Shown in pieces: positions 30,736-44,003 of a DNA stretch of 64,000 nucleotides; position 1 is the first letter of the stretch, and every line of letters begins with the position of its first letter. Location of the stretch: positions 13,891,219-13,955,218 of the forward strand of contig OY987251.1 in NCBI GenBank assembly GCA_963920765.1, in the 5' to 3' direction. Source of the DNA: Ulota crispa (Eukaryota; Streptophyta; Bryopsida; Orthotrichales; Orthotrichaceae). The translations under genes were made by a program, and so were the position numbers. The notes beneath the pieces are model-generated. The model was given only the letters and a program-made list of their open reading frames with translations. It did not search any database and was not told the DNA's origin.

Positions 30736-33700
30736 AATTATATTTATAAGGAAGTTAAAGCTATGAAAGTAGTTGAATTTGTAAAAAGTTACAATTGATT
30801 TGAAACAATTGTACAAAATAAATCAGTTTTGCTTGATGATTGTATATGTTTTTCCAAATAAATTAAACAATATAGTTTATTGTTATTTTTAAACCTGCAA
30901 ACACATCAAGTATTAGTAATTTTTTTTCAAGATTTTTAGAATTATTCACCATTTTAAGACTTTTTTTGGTGATTGGATTATTGCTCAATGGTGATTGCAA
31001 GGCAAATTCTTCTTCAATTGACTTAGTTAGAGATAGTCCTAAATTTGTAAGCATATTTTTTTATGGAGGGTTTATTGAAGATTTTTTTATTACTCTTTAT
31101 TTTTACTCATGGTTATTAGAATGAAAGAACAAAAAAATTATACAATGTTTGATGTAACTATTAAAATTATGGTAATTATGTTTTTCTACATTTGATTTTA
31201 AATTATCCATAAAAATAATCATACTTTCATACTTTCATCTCTTTTATTTCAAAAAAGTAATTTATATGATTCTTATAGGATTTTGCCTAGGAAGAAAACC
31301 CAAGGAATCCCTTATGTGTAGGTTCTTCTTTCAGGAGAAGATCAAATTGTCTATCTCTTTGTATCTAGGGTCATTTTAATGGTAGAATTATTTATCTGTT
31401 TTAACATTAAAGAAACAAAAGTTATTTTATTTTATTTCATGGAAAGTGTGGAGTCAAATGAGCTTATCCTACTCATTAGTCCATTCCAATGTATGCATAT
31501 GATGTGATTGTTGTCCTTGTCTTATTGTAGAATTTAGGTGTGCCTAATGTCAATTTGTCTTGAATGGTCAATTTGTCAAGTGTGTGCTTGTGTATATGCA
31601 ATGCAATGCAACATTTATATACATACATAGATATAATCAATTATAATTTATTCTTTAGCTATAGTCAAATTGGCTTTGTACTTAGCCTAATAAAACAATT
31701 GTAACATGCTAGCATATGTGTTCTATGTAAATTTGGCTGTTTTGTGGAGAAGGTAACTACGTCAATTAGTCTCTTCTTGTACAACTACTTCTCACATTCA
31801 TTGGTATTTCTTTCTTTTGCTCAGCGTAAGATTACACCAGTCAATTTGGCCATACCACAAGGTTAGCATAAAATCTTTCTATCCACAATCATTGGTGGTT
31901 GAATTAATTGTCATATCACATGTAAAAGATCAGTCAATTAGCTCCAGCTAGTCGTAGCTTTAGTCACAACTGTTCAAGGCTATTTGTCTATACTATACTA
32001 ATTAGTTAATTCTTGGCTATAAACACACTGAGGACATCCTTCTGGCAATTAGTCCAATACAAATTCTCTATAAAACAATTTGTCTCGACTCTTAGTATAA
32101 CTATTGTTCACAAGTCTCTGAAGAACTCTATCTCAATTTATTAGATTTGAACAATTTGTCAATCAACAATCAACATATTTCTTTTCTTTATTCCATTCTC
32201 TCATCCCGTTAATAAAAATTGACTATTGATCTTCTCTGGATCAATTTGTCTCTCTCCATATTCTACCAATCAATAGATAAAGGGTTCACCATAATTTATT
32301 TTAATATTTAAGGAACTATAGTAAGTGGATTCTCACACTTTTATTTAGCCTCATCAAACTATCATGCCTTCTTGGACTTACAAATTGATACACATTCTTA
32401 TTAGACTAATCACAAATTTGTGACTCATATACTCAAATATTAAATCAATTTGTCTCTCAGTCTTACACTGACATTGTAGACAATTAATTCTAGGACTCTA
32501 CTCACTCTCTTGCTACTTGTCCTTTATAGATAATATTGCCATTTCTGGGCCTTATAAATTTTCGCAATCATACACATACGCAAGTTACCTTCCTAGACTT
32601 ACACTTTCATACTCACTCTTAATTCATTCATCACTTTCAACCAAATTTTAGTTTTTCACTGACAAGTGATTTTTGAACTTCATGTTCTCTCAATCTACTT
32701 ATCTCTAACATTGCATTGCCATTCACTAGTCTTGTGTAACTATATCCTCTCAAACAATGAAACTCTAAATATTCAACTCATTAGATCAATTTCTCTTCAA
32801 TAATATTATAGTCACTTGTTGGACTTATGCTTCACATACTTAAACTTACATGCAATCAACTTGTCAAACACAAATCTTCATATGAACAATCTCTTACTCA
32901 AACATTTAGTGATAATTTGTCACAACAAACACAAAGAAATAATAAGAAATAAAGCAATGCTGTCCTAGACTTACATGCAAAAGAACAAATTGTCAATAAG
33001 AAATATATTCATAGGAAAAACATACGTACAAATCAACTAGGAGAAAAGTAGTCCTTACAAACTCAAGGACATAATGGAACGAGGAGAGCTATATAGAAGC
33101 TACCTTCCTAATTTGGTTACATAACTACTTAACTCCTTAGTCTACTTGTCAAGTAATATAGTTATTCATTGATAGCTGGTTAATCTAATTGTCCTTTTTC
33201 AAATTCTAAGACAATTTGATTCACATTAATACTTTAGTTCTAAACTGAACCCACTTTATTTAGACATTATTCATTAATTACAAAACAATTAGTCAAAAAG
33301 AAAAAAAAAATTGTTATTGTAAATGACAATATTCAAAAAATCCAATGTAATATTATACATATATGATTTTATGAACTTTTGATTTTTTGTGTTTTTAATT
33401 CCAATATATATAAATATATATATAATTGATTAGGCACAATCACTTATCTAAATAGATGTTTAAGTAAAGACTTGGAAATTTGACCTCTTTGTTAATCAAA
33501 TTTAAGTTTAAATTTAGTTGATTTTACCTAGACTTTTGTGGTGTGTGTTTTTTGTGAAAGAAAGAAGTATAAAATGTCAATTCATTAAATTAGGAATTTT
33601 GTAACATTTTGGGTTTAAGGTGAACAATTTAAATTGAGCATTAGAGTACAACTTGGGAATCTTGCTTCTCCAATTTAATGAATATGGTGTTATAAACATT

Positions 33701-34930
33701 AGTGTCAAATTATTGCTTATTTTTTATTGCTATTTGTTCAAATAAATTTTGTAAGTTTAACTAATTTTCATAATTGATTTTATAATTAATAGTTTGTTCA
33801 CATTACTATATGCTAATTTGAGAATTTCACTATATACTTGCAATTGAAAAACTAGAGTTCATTTTGTTTAAGAATAAGTAAACTTAACTAAGCAAACTAT
33901 AATAAAAAATGGATATTTGGATTTATTCAATCAAATAGTTTTACTTTTATAGCTAAGTAAATTTGTATAACTTTACACATAACGTATAAATCCATATTTC
34001 AACTAACTAGTAAAACTCAATACTATTTTGAAAGTATTCATGCATTAACAATAATTTCTTTTGTAAAAATAGCTTGAAAATTAAGGCAAGAAAAAGTGTT
34101 TTTTTATAGATATAAAAACTAATGTCTTTTGATTGAAGAAATTATCAAAACTAATGTAATTCTAATAAAACTTCTCAAATAATCAACTTAACTTTTTTTG
34201 TATGGGTTTTTTAGGGAAGTTAAGATAGTTTATTGTTTAGCAGCTAAGGCCAATTGAAAACACACTCCCTTTTATAGTAAATATTGGCTCACTTTTCAAG
34301 AAAATTAATAGTATTTCCTCACAATTGGGATCAATAAACTTGGCAAATTCAAGTCATCCCTTCCAAAATTTTGCAAGTTTATTCTACATATTTCTTTTAG
34401 CTTGCAAAATGTGAAGTTCAAATCTAAATTGGAAATAAATGATAAGGGAATTAGAAAATAACACTCTTCTAAAGAAAAATTCTTGTTGGTCTAATTTTCT
34501 TTCTATCACTTCTTTGTCCTAATCTTTGTCATTGGTTTTGTGTTTGTTTTCTTTTAACAAGCACCCATACACTTCAACATATTATACAACAATCATTAAT
34601 TTTCACATTTAAATAGAAAAAAGGACTTACTTTTAATCCTAGTTTGAAGTGTTATCCTAAGGGTAATTAGTCTCAACAAAAAAACTCACCTATTCTTTCT
34701 TTTGATTATATGTCCTTATTCATTTAACATAATTTCATATTTAATCTACCTCTAACAAGACCATTGGTTTGTTTGAAAATTTCTCCTCACTTTTTCTATT
34801 TTCAATCAATTGGCATAGTTGTAAGAGCATGATATTTGTATAATCCAATTCTAAATTCACACACTATTAAAACAACAATGCGCTCATTTTTAAAATTAAT
34901 TGTTAAGTATTTTTTCAACATCTTAGGACA
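30736..34930. other. AT-rich gene desert with a recurrent CAATTTGTC-type motif
   Basis: No gene was seen. From about 31540 to 33310 the nonamer caatttgtc, or caattagtc, recurs more than a dozen times at irregular spacing, often within (g/a)tcaatttgtct contexts. This may be a decayed tandem repeat. The rest is featureless AT-rich DNA. Confidence 0.4.
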
Positions 34931-34934
34931 ATCT

Positions 34935-35470
34935 AGACCTAGCTAGTTGCAAGAATGACTTGCTAGTTTTGTGTCAAACACCCTTAAAATTGGCAATACC
35001 TATTAGCTTTTGAAATAAATTTTTAAAAAATAAAATAAAATTTGGAAAATTTGGAAAGCACTTACTATAGCATACTTGTAAAAATTCAAACCTAAAAAAT
35101 TTTTACTCTAAAAGTTATGCACAAAAATAGAGGGACAAAAATCACTAACAAAAAGACAATTTTTTTTTTACTTTTTAGAAAATGGTAAAATAATTCAATA
35201 AAAAAAAATGGTCCATTGTGAGGGGCATCAAGTGATGTAAATACTTTTTGAAGAATGTTTGTTTCCAAATCCTAATGCGTGTCCAATGGTTGCCCACTTT
35301 GAGGGAAAGTGGAGGCATATAATTTACATTTTCTTAAAACCCGTCGGCAAATACATGTAATGATGAATAATGAACTACTTTCCAAACTTATGGCCCTAAA
35401 TTCTTTTTTTTTGCCTCAATGTAGTACTGAAAACCCACAAAACAGCCAAGGTAGGCATGCCATTAGAGTC
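34935..35470. mobile_element. Repeat element related to 5085-5840, inverted copy
   Basis: The sequence gttgcaagaatgacttgcta, gtcaaacacccttaaaattg, aaaagttatgcacaaaaata and gaaaatggtaaaataattca is the reverse complement of 5530-5815. The match fades beyond about 35220. The right limit is approximate. Confidence 0.6.
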
Positions 35471-36066
35471 CATTTAAAATTAGTGAATGCTTTTAAAAAA
35501 ATCAAAAATACATTGTAGATCTGTAACCTCAATGTGAACCTCCTTCTAAATTTTCATGTGAAAAGAAGTTAGTAAGCAAAAGATACACCCCTAAAACCAC
35601 ACTCCATGCAGCAAGGAGACAGAAAGCAAGACAAATCATTCTTTCAATCACCCACCTTTGCTCTCACTCATCCAATTTTTTTGATGGATACTGCTCAATT
35701 GACCTCAATAATTTACACAACATTGTACCCTTTTAATTACACTTAACTCTCTTAAATTATTTACAAACAACCACTTTTTAAATCAATAATACTTCAATTG
35801 CTATATAAAACTCTTTTTATTTTGATTCAAATTTTAATGTTCAATCTTTCTTGTTATAATTCTACTCAACCAACTATAACTACAAGAGCTCTAATTCTTG
35901 CTTGTTTATTTTGTCTAATAAACTTAAGCAATTTAAATAGATGCAAAGTTTAGTAGTATGCCATCCTTTAGATATTTGATTTGGTCTTCACTTTATCAAA
36001 ATTTGTACTTTTAGTAAATTTATAATTGAGAATTTTTCCATTATTTTCAATTGATTTACAATTTAG
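35471..36066. other. Intergenic, nothing recognised
   Basis: AT-rich sequence without a supported gene or repeat. Confidence 0.4.
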
Positions 36067-36552
36067 AGAAATCCTAACTACAAAAAAAGCAAATAACTAA
36101 AATATTATGCAAGTTAGACCAAAAATATTAAAAGTTGATTGGTACAATAGGAAAAACAAGACTACAAAACAGCCTTAGACAACTCAAAACTCCTTATTGG
36201 CTTTGCATAAAAGCTGTAACTAAACGTATGATGACTCAATGGCAGAGAAAGATAACAAAAGGAAGAGGAATCAAAACCTGACCTCTGCACTCCACCTTGA
36301 GCTTGCAATCCCTTGCACCAATAGCTTGGGCACGTTAAACAAGCTTCAGTACAAGTCTTTGCTAGCCAGTAGCAAATTGTGACACCTCTGAAACAACTAT
36401 GTTAGGGCATACACAAGAGCTTACAATCAATCCTAATTATCTCACTTGATCCGTGGTCTTCAGAGGATCATCTGAATCTATGAGCATAAAAACAAATAAA
36501 ACCCAATCTAAATATAGAAACTAGCAATTCAGCACCGTGTATTCCAATGAAG
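36067..36552. repeat. Direct repeat, unit 1
   Basis: It starts aatcctaactacaaaaaaag and contains ggaatcaaaacctgacct, gaaacaactatgttagggca and cacttgatccgtggtcttca. It ends near gcaattcagcaccgtgtatt. It is matched in the same orientation by 37094-37490 with small gaps. A trailing piece (taaactaaatcggtaaaacc, about 36711) also recurs at about 37035. The unit may be part of an old tandem duplication or a decayed transcribed sequence. Confidence 0.8.
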
Positions 36553-37093
36553 CTTGTTCATTACAATGAAGCATCCGCAACGGCAAAAACAAGAGCAATT
36601 CACATGCATTGCAAAATCGGGCCTAACCACAAAGAAACCTTAAGGAAATTGTTAGTAAACTAATAGTAAATTGCTAGTAAGTTAAGTTAAATTACAATGA
36701 ATTACAAGTAAACTAAATCGGTAAAACCTACTCTAGCACAGCATCAACAAAGTCAGCGCAACTAATTCAAAAATCTCATGATAAGTCACTCTTTTGTGCA
36801 AATTTTTGTATACAGACAACGGATCGAATATTTTGAAGCCAAGAAATTACAACATTGGAGAAAAGAAAGAAAGAATGAAAGAAAGAGAAAAAAACAAAGA
36901 GAAGAAATGAAAGATATGTTATGCAGACCAATCAAACCTTGTTTTGAAGCACGATGGGAGAGTTGTGCGTAAGAATTGTTGAATAATTTTTGCTGCCAGT
37001 AAAACTGCAAGTAAGTTAAATTACAAATAGACTACAAGTAAACTAAATTAAGAAAACCTACTTTGGCACAACATCTACACCAGATTTATGATT

Positions 37094-37490
37094 TACATAA
37101 ATCCTAACTACAAAAAAAGCAAATAACTAAAATACCACCGGTATGCAGGTTAGACCAAAAATACTAAAAGACGATCAATACAAAAGGAGAAACAAGACTA
37201 CAAAATAGCTCTAGACAACTCAAAACTCCATAATAGAAGGAGGAGGAATCAAAACCTGACCTTCGCTTGCAATCCCCCAGATAGCTTGGGCACAAGAATT
37301 TAGCTTCAGCATAAATCTCTGCTGTGGCACCTTTGAAACAACTATGTTAGGGCATGTACAAGAGCTTACAATCAATCTTAATTGTGTCACTTGATCCGTG
37401 GTCTTCAGAGAATCATTTGAGTCTTTGAGCAAAAAAACAAATAAAACCCGATCTGAATATAGAAACTGGCAATTCAGCACCGTATATTCC
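37094..37490. repeat. Direct repeat, unit 2
   Basis: Second copy of the 36067-36552 unit, about 1.03 kb downstream in the same orientation. It is shorter by several internal deletions around the cttgcaatccc and tagcttgggcac stretch. I see no LTR hallmarks (no TG...CA ends, primer-binding site or polypurine tract) to make this a retrotransposon pair. Confidence 0.8.
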
Positions 37491-37658
37491 ATGCATATTC
37501 AGCAATATGAGATATATGATTTGGTTGGCCTTTCACCCATAGCCACAAGTCATCCCCGTATTTTGCCACATACATGGGTTCAGTCCTCTAAGTCCCGTTA
37601 GAGCTCTCTTCAACCTACTCATGGTTAGATCACTTAGTTTTGGGTCAAATAGAAACAA

Positions 37659-38100
37659 GGGGAAATTACTAATAGGGGCATGAAAACGTAAAATATTACA
37701 AATAGGGGCGTAGTTTCTAAATAATTACAAATAGGGGCGTAGTTTCTAAATAAGTACAAATAGGGGCACGATTTCAAAAAAAATTGTAATATTTTGTAAT
37801 TTTTTTTGTTTTGGACATTGGTTGATTTAGACACAACTTCCAAAAAAAACAAAAGCCTTCAAAAATTGTCATTTCCTTTACTGAAACTTCTTTGTTTTGG
37901 CTTGATTTAGAGAGATCTTTAAGTTTTTTTGGAAATTGGCTAACATTTAATGTGATATGTCTAAATATATCAATGTCTAAACCAATAAAATTATAGAAAA
38001 TCACATTTTTTTTGAAACCGTGCCCCTATTTGTCATTATTTTGAAATTGCGCCCCTATTTGTAATGTTTTACGTTTTCATGCCCTATTTGTAATTTTTCC
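37659..38100. mobile_element. 'gcccctatttgtaat' fold-back element, copy 1
   Basis: The left side has ggggaaattactaatagggg, catgaaaacgtaaaatatta and caaataggggcgtagtttct, with the last unit duplicated. The right side is the inverse (gcccctatttgtaatgtttt, acgttttcatgccctatttg, taatttttcc). The middle is a separate inverted pair around a ttggacattggttgatttag segment. No frame is present. Confidence 0.85.
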
Positions 38101-38281
38101 TTTTTTTTAAGTCACATTTGCTTTGAATTTTCATTTAATACAACATAGCCCCTTGAATACCTAGCCATTTATACAAATCCATACTAGATAGAGTCTTGTG
38201 CATAGGATAATGCCAAATCTTGTGCCTATACATAAGTTGTAAAAAAAATTAATGTCTTAGATTTATAATGTACATATATTA

Positions 38282-38727
38282 TTTAGGGGAAATTACAAGT
38301 ATGGGCATGAAAATGTAAAATATTACAAGTACTGTAGGGGCGTAGTTTTCAAAATAATTACAAATAGGGCATAATTTCAAAAAAGTTGTGATTTTTTGTA
38401 ATTTTGTTTTGTTTTGGACATTGGTTGATTTAGACACATCACATTTAACCTTAGCCAATTTTCAAAACAGTTAAAAGTTTCTCCAAAGTTTGTCATCTCC
38501 TTTATTAATATTTCTATTTTATGCTTGATTTGGAGAGACAATTTAGTTTTTTGGAAATTAGCTAATGTTTAATGTGTTGCCTCTAAACCAACCAATGTCC
38601 AAACAAAAAAATAAATAAAAAATGACATTTTTTTTGAAATTGTGCCCCTATTTGTAATTATTTTGAAATTGCGTCCCTATTTGTAATATTTTACGTTTTC
38701 ATGCCCCTATTTGTAATTTCCCCTAAA
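38282..38727. mobile_element. 'gcccctatttgtaat' fold-back element, copy 2
   Basis: Same family, same orientation and similar length as 37659-38100, starting 0.62 kb later. The ends read tttaggggaaattacaagta and ttgtaatttcccctaaa. The two copies are separated by about 180 bp of unrelated sequence. Confidence 0.85.
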
Positions 38728-41601
38728 AACAACTATATTCTTTATTTACTTTCAAATTCATTGCTCCTACACCTAATGGCTTAAGCTTGCTGTGTCCATT
38801 TACTCAAATCCTAAACCTCTAAAATCCTGAAACCTAAACTGACGTCACATACAAAACTTAGCTTGCAAACTAGCGGGCTATGCTCCATTTTGTAAGAATC
38901 TTATTTCACCTCTCTTTAATATTTTGGCAACAATTGAAGTATTCAACACAAGTCCTAAAAATTTAGAATTAGATTCAATTTGACCCTCAAACAAAAGATA
39001 ATCAATTTGATACTAAATTGTGTTCACACAAAATTACAAAGAACAATCAACCAAAAAAACATCTCACAATTATAATCATTTAATTAATTTAAGAAGATTA
39101 AATAAATACAAAATTGAAAATTTTCTAAAGCTAAAACATACTTCCAATATTGTTCATTTGATGTTCTCTTCTTATTTATGTTTCTCCTTGTAAAAAGTTA
39201 TATTTTCATATTCAAGTTTATGCACTATTTTAAATACAATGTAACTTAATGTATAAATTTTAATGTCTTTTCTTATTTATTGTTAAAACAAAGTGCATTC
39301 ATGCTAAAAAAATATTATGGAGTAATATACCACTCTTTTTACACTACACTCAAATAAAAGCAATTCCAAATATACTACTTTTTTTTGGCCTTTTTCTAAA
39401 TACAAATGTTCAAACTACAAAAAGATGTCCACTAATGCTTTCTATTTAACCTCTAAGCACCCAAGGCATTTTCACTAAAATTGGGGTTTTGAGAGACCTA
39501 CAACTTTGATGCATTGTACTTTGGTCAAGCGGATGATCCACAAAAAAGTGAGTACTGAGAAAAATGGAGTACATACTTAGGAAACGCTTGCAAAATTTGG
39601 AAACAATTGACTGTAGGAAATGGAAGATTATAACATTTGATCAAACAAATTTAGATGCAAAATCCCATTTTTGGCTAGTAGTTGCTATTTATTAAATTTT
39701 GCAAAATTCTGTAAGCCTTTGATTCATCTCAATTTTTGTGAGTAGCAAGAATGCAAGATTAGATGTGAATGTACACACTTGCAAATTAGTGAAGATTGTT
39801 CTTCTTTGTATTTTAAGATTTTGGGCTTCAAGTTGCTTGTGCTCAAAAAATAATAATTGACACACCTAGTAAGGGTTGTTGTGACAAGGGTCTAGAAGGT
39901 GCTTGAACCTTTGTCAGCAAATTTCTTGCTACCACAAAGCACATGCAAGGAAGCTTGCAAGGGGTATTGACAGGTTGCAACTTGTATGATGTTGCTTGCC
40001 ATGGTGCTTCACCCAATTGAGACTCTTGAGGCACTTGTACAACATTTGGCTTGCCTTGCCATTACTCCACTTGAATGCCTTGTAATACTAGTTTATAACA
40101 AGGTCAAAAAATTAAATCCATTGCCTCAAACTAAAGCATGTGAAATCATGTGAGGCCCATTTTGGTCCTCTAGGGAGTTCATGGGTGAATTGAGAAATGA
40201 ATTTGTTTTTATAAATTCCCTATTTTTAAAAACTTTACGCTCCTATTGATAATTTTTATTATATCAAAAATTTGGCATGAGCTATTTTTTATTAAAAATA
40301 TTGATTATTATTATCGCAAAATCAAGATTGTTTGAATATTGATTCTGAATCAAAGATTGAAAAGAAGTTTAGAGTTAAAATGAACTAAAGGATTTCAGAA
40401 ACACAAATGGGGAATAAATTTAAATTTAAATTTAAATGTTGATTTTGATCTTTCTTAGGAGATCATATGTTTTATTTAAGAGGTGAAAATGTAAACTTAT
40501 AATTTCCTCAATACTAGACATTAATTACATGCAAGTTTGTTCCTTCAATTCATGCTTAAATTCTCTTTCGATGCCTAAAATATCAGTGGACTTGTTCTTT
40601 TAATTAGTGAATTACTCTAGTTCTATACCTTTTTCCAATGTTTATCCTACAATTTAGGATAAATTTTAAGTAAATATAAAAAGCACAATTTAGAAAATCT
40701 CATACAATGACATTGCATCTTGTGAAATTTGTGTAGCCTAAAATGATTAAAATATGTGTTTTTAAGAGGAGAAGTATTAATCTGATTTTTTTTTAAATTT
40801 TAATTAAAAAATAAAAGGAAATAATGAAATTGAAGGGAAATGTCTATTTCTACCAATTTTTAAGAAAGTAGTCAACGGAAAACCTACTTTTAATTATCCC
40901 AAATATTCATAAAATGCAAATGTGAATTTAGCTTTTCTGGAGCAGCTTGTAACATATACACAAATAAAAAGATTAACACTTGTAGCTTACAGTATTTTAT
41001 TGTTTCACAAAATTTTCAAGAATGTAAGACAACAAAAAAGAGTATTACACAATCATTGTATAGACATTAATGAAAGTATGAAAGAATTTGAGAATTGTTG
41101 GTTTTGCAAATCCATATGATGCCTAAGAGCATCTCTAGTTCTCTACCCTTTCTTGCCAAACAATTAGGTATTGGGCCTTGCTTCAGCCGGCTTGCAAATT
41201 GGAGTCCAACGTGAGCTTGCCAAATGGGAAAATTTGACATGCCTTCTCAAACTCCGCCTCCAAGACACCAAACTCAAGTGTCATTTCCAACATTTAGCGT
41301 GCTCAATTGTCACTTCTATTCTTGCAAGTTGGTCTTTTTTTGTAAGGTGGCTTGTGACCATTGTGGCACATAGCACAAACAAGTTGGTTTGCTCTTTGTG
41401 CTTCTTGAATCGCTCTTTTGTCACAGCAAAGGAGTTTTTGACAACATTGGATCAGCAATCCCATTAACATCTCTTGACGAGTGTGGTTAATGAGGAAGGC
41501 TAGCTCTCCAGCCCGAAGCCATTGCAATCAAGGAAATCAACGCACTTCAAACCCTCCTTTGCGTGCTTTGTGTGGCAAGGAAGGATGAAAATGCTATAGT
41601 A
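38728..41601. other. Gene-poor intergenic DNA with one solo TTAA-element end
   Basis: TTAACCTCTAAGCACCC at 39446 resembles a left end of the TTAA families, but no partner end is found. The segment 41110-41600 is less AT-rich, with repeated gcttgc and caagttgg motifs, and may be an old transposon remnant. No gene is supported. Confidence 0.4.
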
Positions 41602-42527
41602 TTAACCCTTAAAGCACTAAGCTCAAATTTTCACCAAAACTGCTTCAAAATTGCCATTTCTGGTACAAATACCAAATTTTAGATTTTGTTTTTTTTGACA
41701 AATGTAATTGTAAGATCTTGTACTACACTATATCAAAAGATGTGTAAAAAAATTCAGGAGTTTTTGCCAAGTAGATTGTTAAATATTTGAGTTTGAATTG
41801 ACAAAAAGCCATTTTTTGTCTCTGCAAAAATCCGGGCAGCTGCACTTCACAAAGTCATATTTGTATGAAAAAAACTCCAAAATGGTTGTAATTTTTTGGG
41901 TTTGTTCTTCAAAGCAAGTTGGGTACATACTTTAAAATTTTCAAATCATTTGGAATTGTAAAACACATATAAAAACAATAGTAAGTAAAAAAAAGTAGAG
42001 AATGATTCAAACCGCTAAATTGTTAAGAAATTAATATGGAAATGAAAAATTCCCATCCCAATGGTGATAATGTTGTGATAAAAATTCTACATCTTTCAGA
42101 TTTTTTATTTTTTTTAAATATTGGAAATTGAGTAAATTAATGGACTTCAAAGTTTATTTTAGAGTAGAGAATCTATAACTGCCCGCAAACAAAATCTCCT
42201 TATAACTTTCATCTCATTGATCAAAATTGAATGATTTAAAGCTTCCTATGTATATATAAATCTAAAGAACCAATTTCAAAAAACAAAATTCAAAAAATGT
42301 AATAAAAAAAAGTTTTTTGGATGCCCGCCAAGCAAAGAAACCTACATATCACGCAATAACTTTTGAACCATGAAGTTAAAGGTTATGAAAATTGTTGGGC
42401 CTTAAAGCTACTCCTTGGACACATCATGTGTGAAAAGTCCAAAGAAAAAAAATGAAAACCCCATTGGTAGTGAGCTGCTCAAAATTGCTATGTTGCCAAA
42501 AAAGGGTGTTTAGTGCTTTTGGGTTAA
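41602..42527. mobile_element. TTAA-delimited element, family A (inverted copy)
   Basis: The left end is TTAA-CCCTTAAAGCACTAAGC and the right end is gtttagtgcttttggg-TTAA. The interior shares aatttcattt/agttcttagcaatt, gataatgttgtgataaa, ggacttcaaagtttatttta and cataactttcatctcattga stretches with 795-1625 and 51962-52903. About 920 bp, no frame. Confidence 0.8.
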
Positions 42528-42608
42528 GAGAGAATGTGGATTTCACTACACTACAAACAAAAAATATAGGATTTTTATAAGACGCGCAATTACAAAATAT
42601 CTTGCTTG

Positions 42609-42916
42609 GGAAAATTTCATGGATACCCTTGAATTTTGCAATAATTTTGTAGAAACCCCTGCTTTTTCATAAATTTCACAGATACCCTTGGACCAAAATT
42701 TTCAAACATTTTTGTGTTGTGCATGCCACTTCCCTTCTTCTTTTGTACGCACACATAACAAGAAAGAAGTAGTGTGTGCACAAAGGAAGAAAGGAAGTGA
42801 CATGCTCAACAAAAAAATGCTTGAACATTTTGATACAAGGATATTTGTGAAATTTCTGAAAGTGCAGGGTATCTGTGAAATTATTGCAAACTTCAGGGGC
42901 ATCCATGAAATTTTCC
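42609..42916. mobile_element. 'ggatacccctgaagtttgc' fold-back family, copy 2
   Basis: It begins ggaaaatttcatggataccc and ends ggggcatccatgaaattttcc. Each arm has two or three units of about 33 bp with the motif (a/g)gatacccctg. The centre holds ttgtgttgtgcatgccactt and acataacaagaaagaagtag. It directly precedes the upstream module of the zinc-transporter gene. Confidence 0.85.
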
Positions 42917-43026
42917 TCAAAAACAAACGTACCTTGATTGGCAAGTCTGAGAAGCCCCAGGACATGGTGCAATTCAACGTAAAAAGCCTGAGAAAGCACC
43001 TCTTATGGGGCCACAACAACGAATAC

Positions 43027-43595
43027 AGTAGACGAAACCTCTAATTGACCAGCGGTCGCCACACCTCACTGTTCATCATCCGGCGACCATGACAACTCGG
43101 AAACGATGAACCGGACGAAAGTGAGGCTGCGACCGAAGGTCGCTCGAGTCCCGTTCCAAATGAGTTGGTTGATAACAGCCGGCGACAATGACGGCCCGGA
43201 TACGACGAACCGGACGAAAGCTGGTCTGCGATCAAAGGTCGCTCGACGAATCGGACGGAAGCGAGGCTGCGACCAAAGGTCGCTGGACTCCCGTCCCAAA
43301 TGCGTTGGTTGATGACGACCTTGTCGCTCGCCCCGCCCACTGCCTCTGCGTTGCCGTCGTCTTCGCAGGTGCAGCGGATCTACTGCAATTCCAAGCACCG
43401 GCGCTGCTGAACAACCATTTTATCCGTTTCTTCATCACGCCCGCTTCACGCACCTTTTTTCCGGTCCAATTTGGACTTAGTTTCGAGCTTCTTAGCTTAT
43501 GTTTCTATCCCTTGAAAGTGTAGTTCATGTTTCTCTCGATTTGCTGCTTATTTCTGCACGTTCTGGTGCATTTTTAGAGAAAATAGTGTTCCGTT
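43027..43595 (+). repeat. GC-rich upstream module B, 5' of the zinc-transporter gene (copy of 23210-23765)
   Basis: Reverse-complement copy of the module upstream of MOC1. It carries the same tandem units (cgacgaaccggacgaaag, ggctgcgacc, cgagtcccgttccaaatg) and the same gene-proximal tail, ccggtccaatttggacttag, gagcttcttagcttatgttt and acgttctggtgcattttta. The tandem part differs in unit number and order from the other copy. The start codon of the gene lies about 0.4 kb downstream, as in MOC1 (about 0.2 kb). Confidence 0.8.
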
Positions 43596-44003
43596 TCTTG
43601 AATCTTTTTGGTTCCGAGGAGTGTGTAGGAGAAAATCGGATCTGTTTTAGGGTTTTAGGTTCGATCAGTATCCGTTTATCGAGTTCATAAGGTCCAGAGT
43701 TGGAGTTTAAAATCAATTTTAGTCATTCTGGCAAGGAATGTGTCTTTTGATTCAGGAATTGCATTCTTATCCTGCATATTCCGAGGATGTGATCAATCAT
43801 TGTCAAGCTCGGATCAATAATTCGTTCAAAGTATGCGCTGTACAATTTTTCTGAGATATTTCGACGTCGCATCCAGTGTTGTGGATGAGAAGTTGCGAAG
43901 GAGCATTGGTTTGTGAGAGAGTTGATTTCCAGGGAGCTGATTCAAGGTTGATGACGTAGATGCGATCGTAGCCATTTTGCAGCAGCTTTGTTTTTCTCAT
44001 TCA
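43596..44003 (+). promoter_or_regulatory. Probable 5' leader of the zinc-transporter gene
   Basis: This is the stretch between the shared module and the ATG at 44004. It has mixed composition, with a ttagggttttagg telo-box-like motif at about 43648. It may include a 5' UTR intron, which I cannot resolve. Confidence 0.35.

Noticed and set aside
36067..37490. LTR pair of a small retrotransposon
   Set aside because: No TG...CA ends, primer-binding site, polypurine tract or target duplication could be seen, and the units differ by several gaps.
37659..38727. CRISPR-like array because of repeated gcccctatttgtaat units
   Set aside because: The units are mirrored in two fold-back elements in a plant-type nuclear sequence; there is no regular repeat-spacer order and no cas genes.
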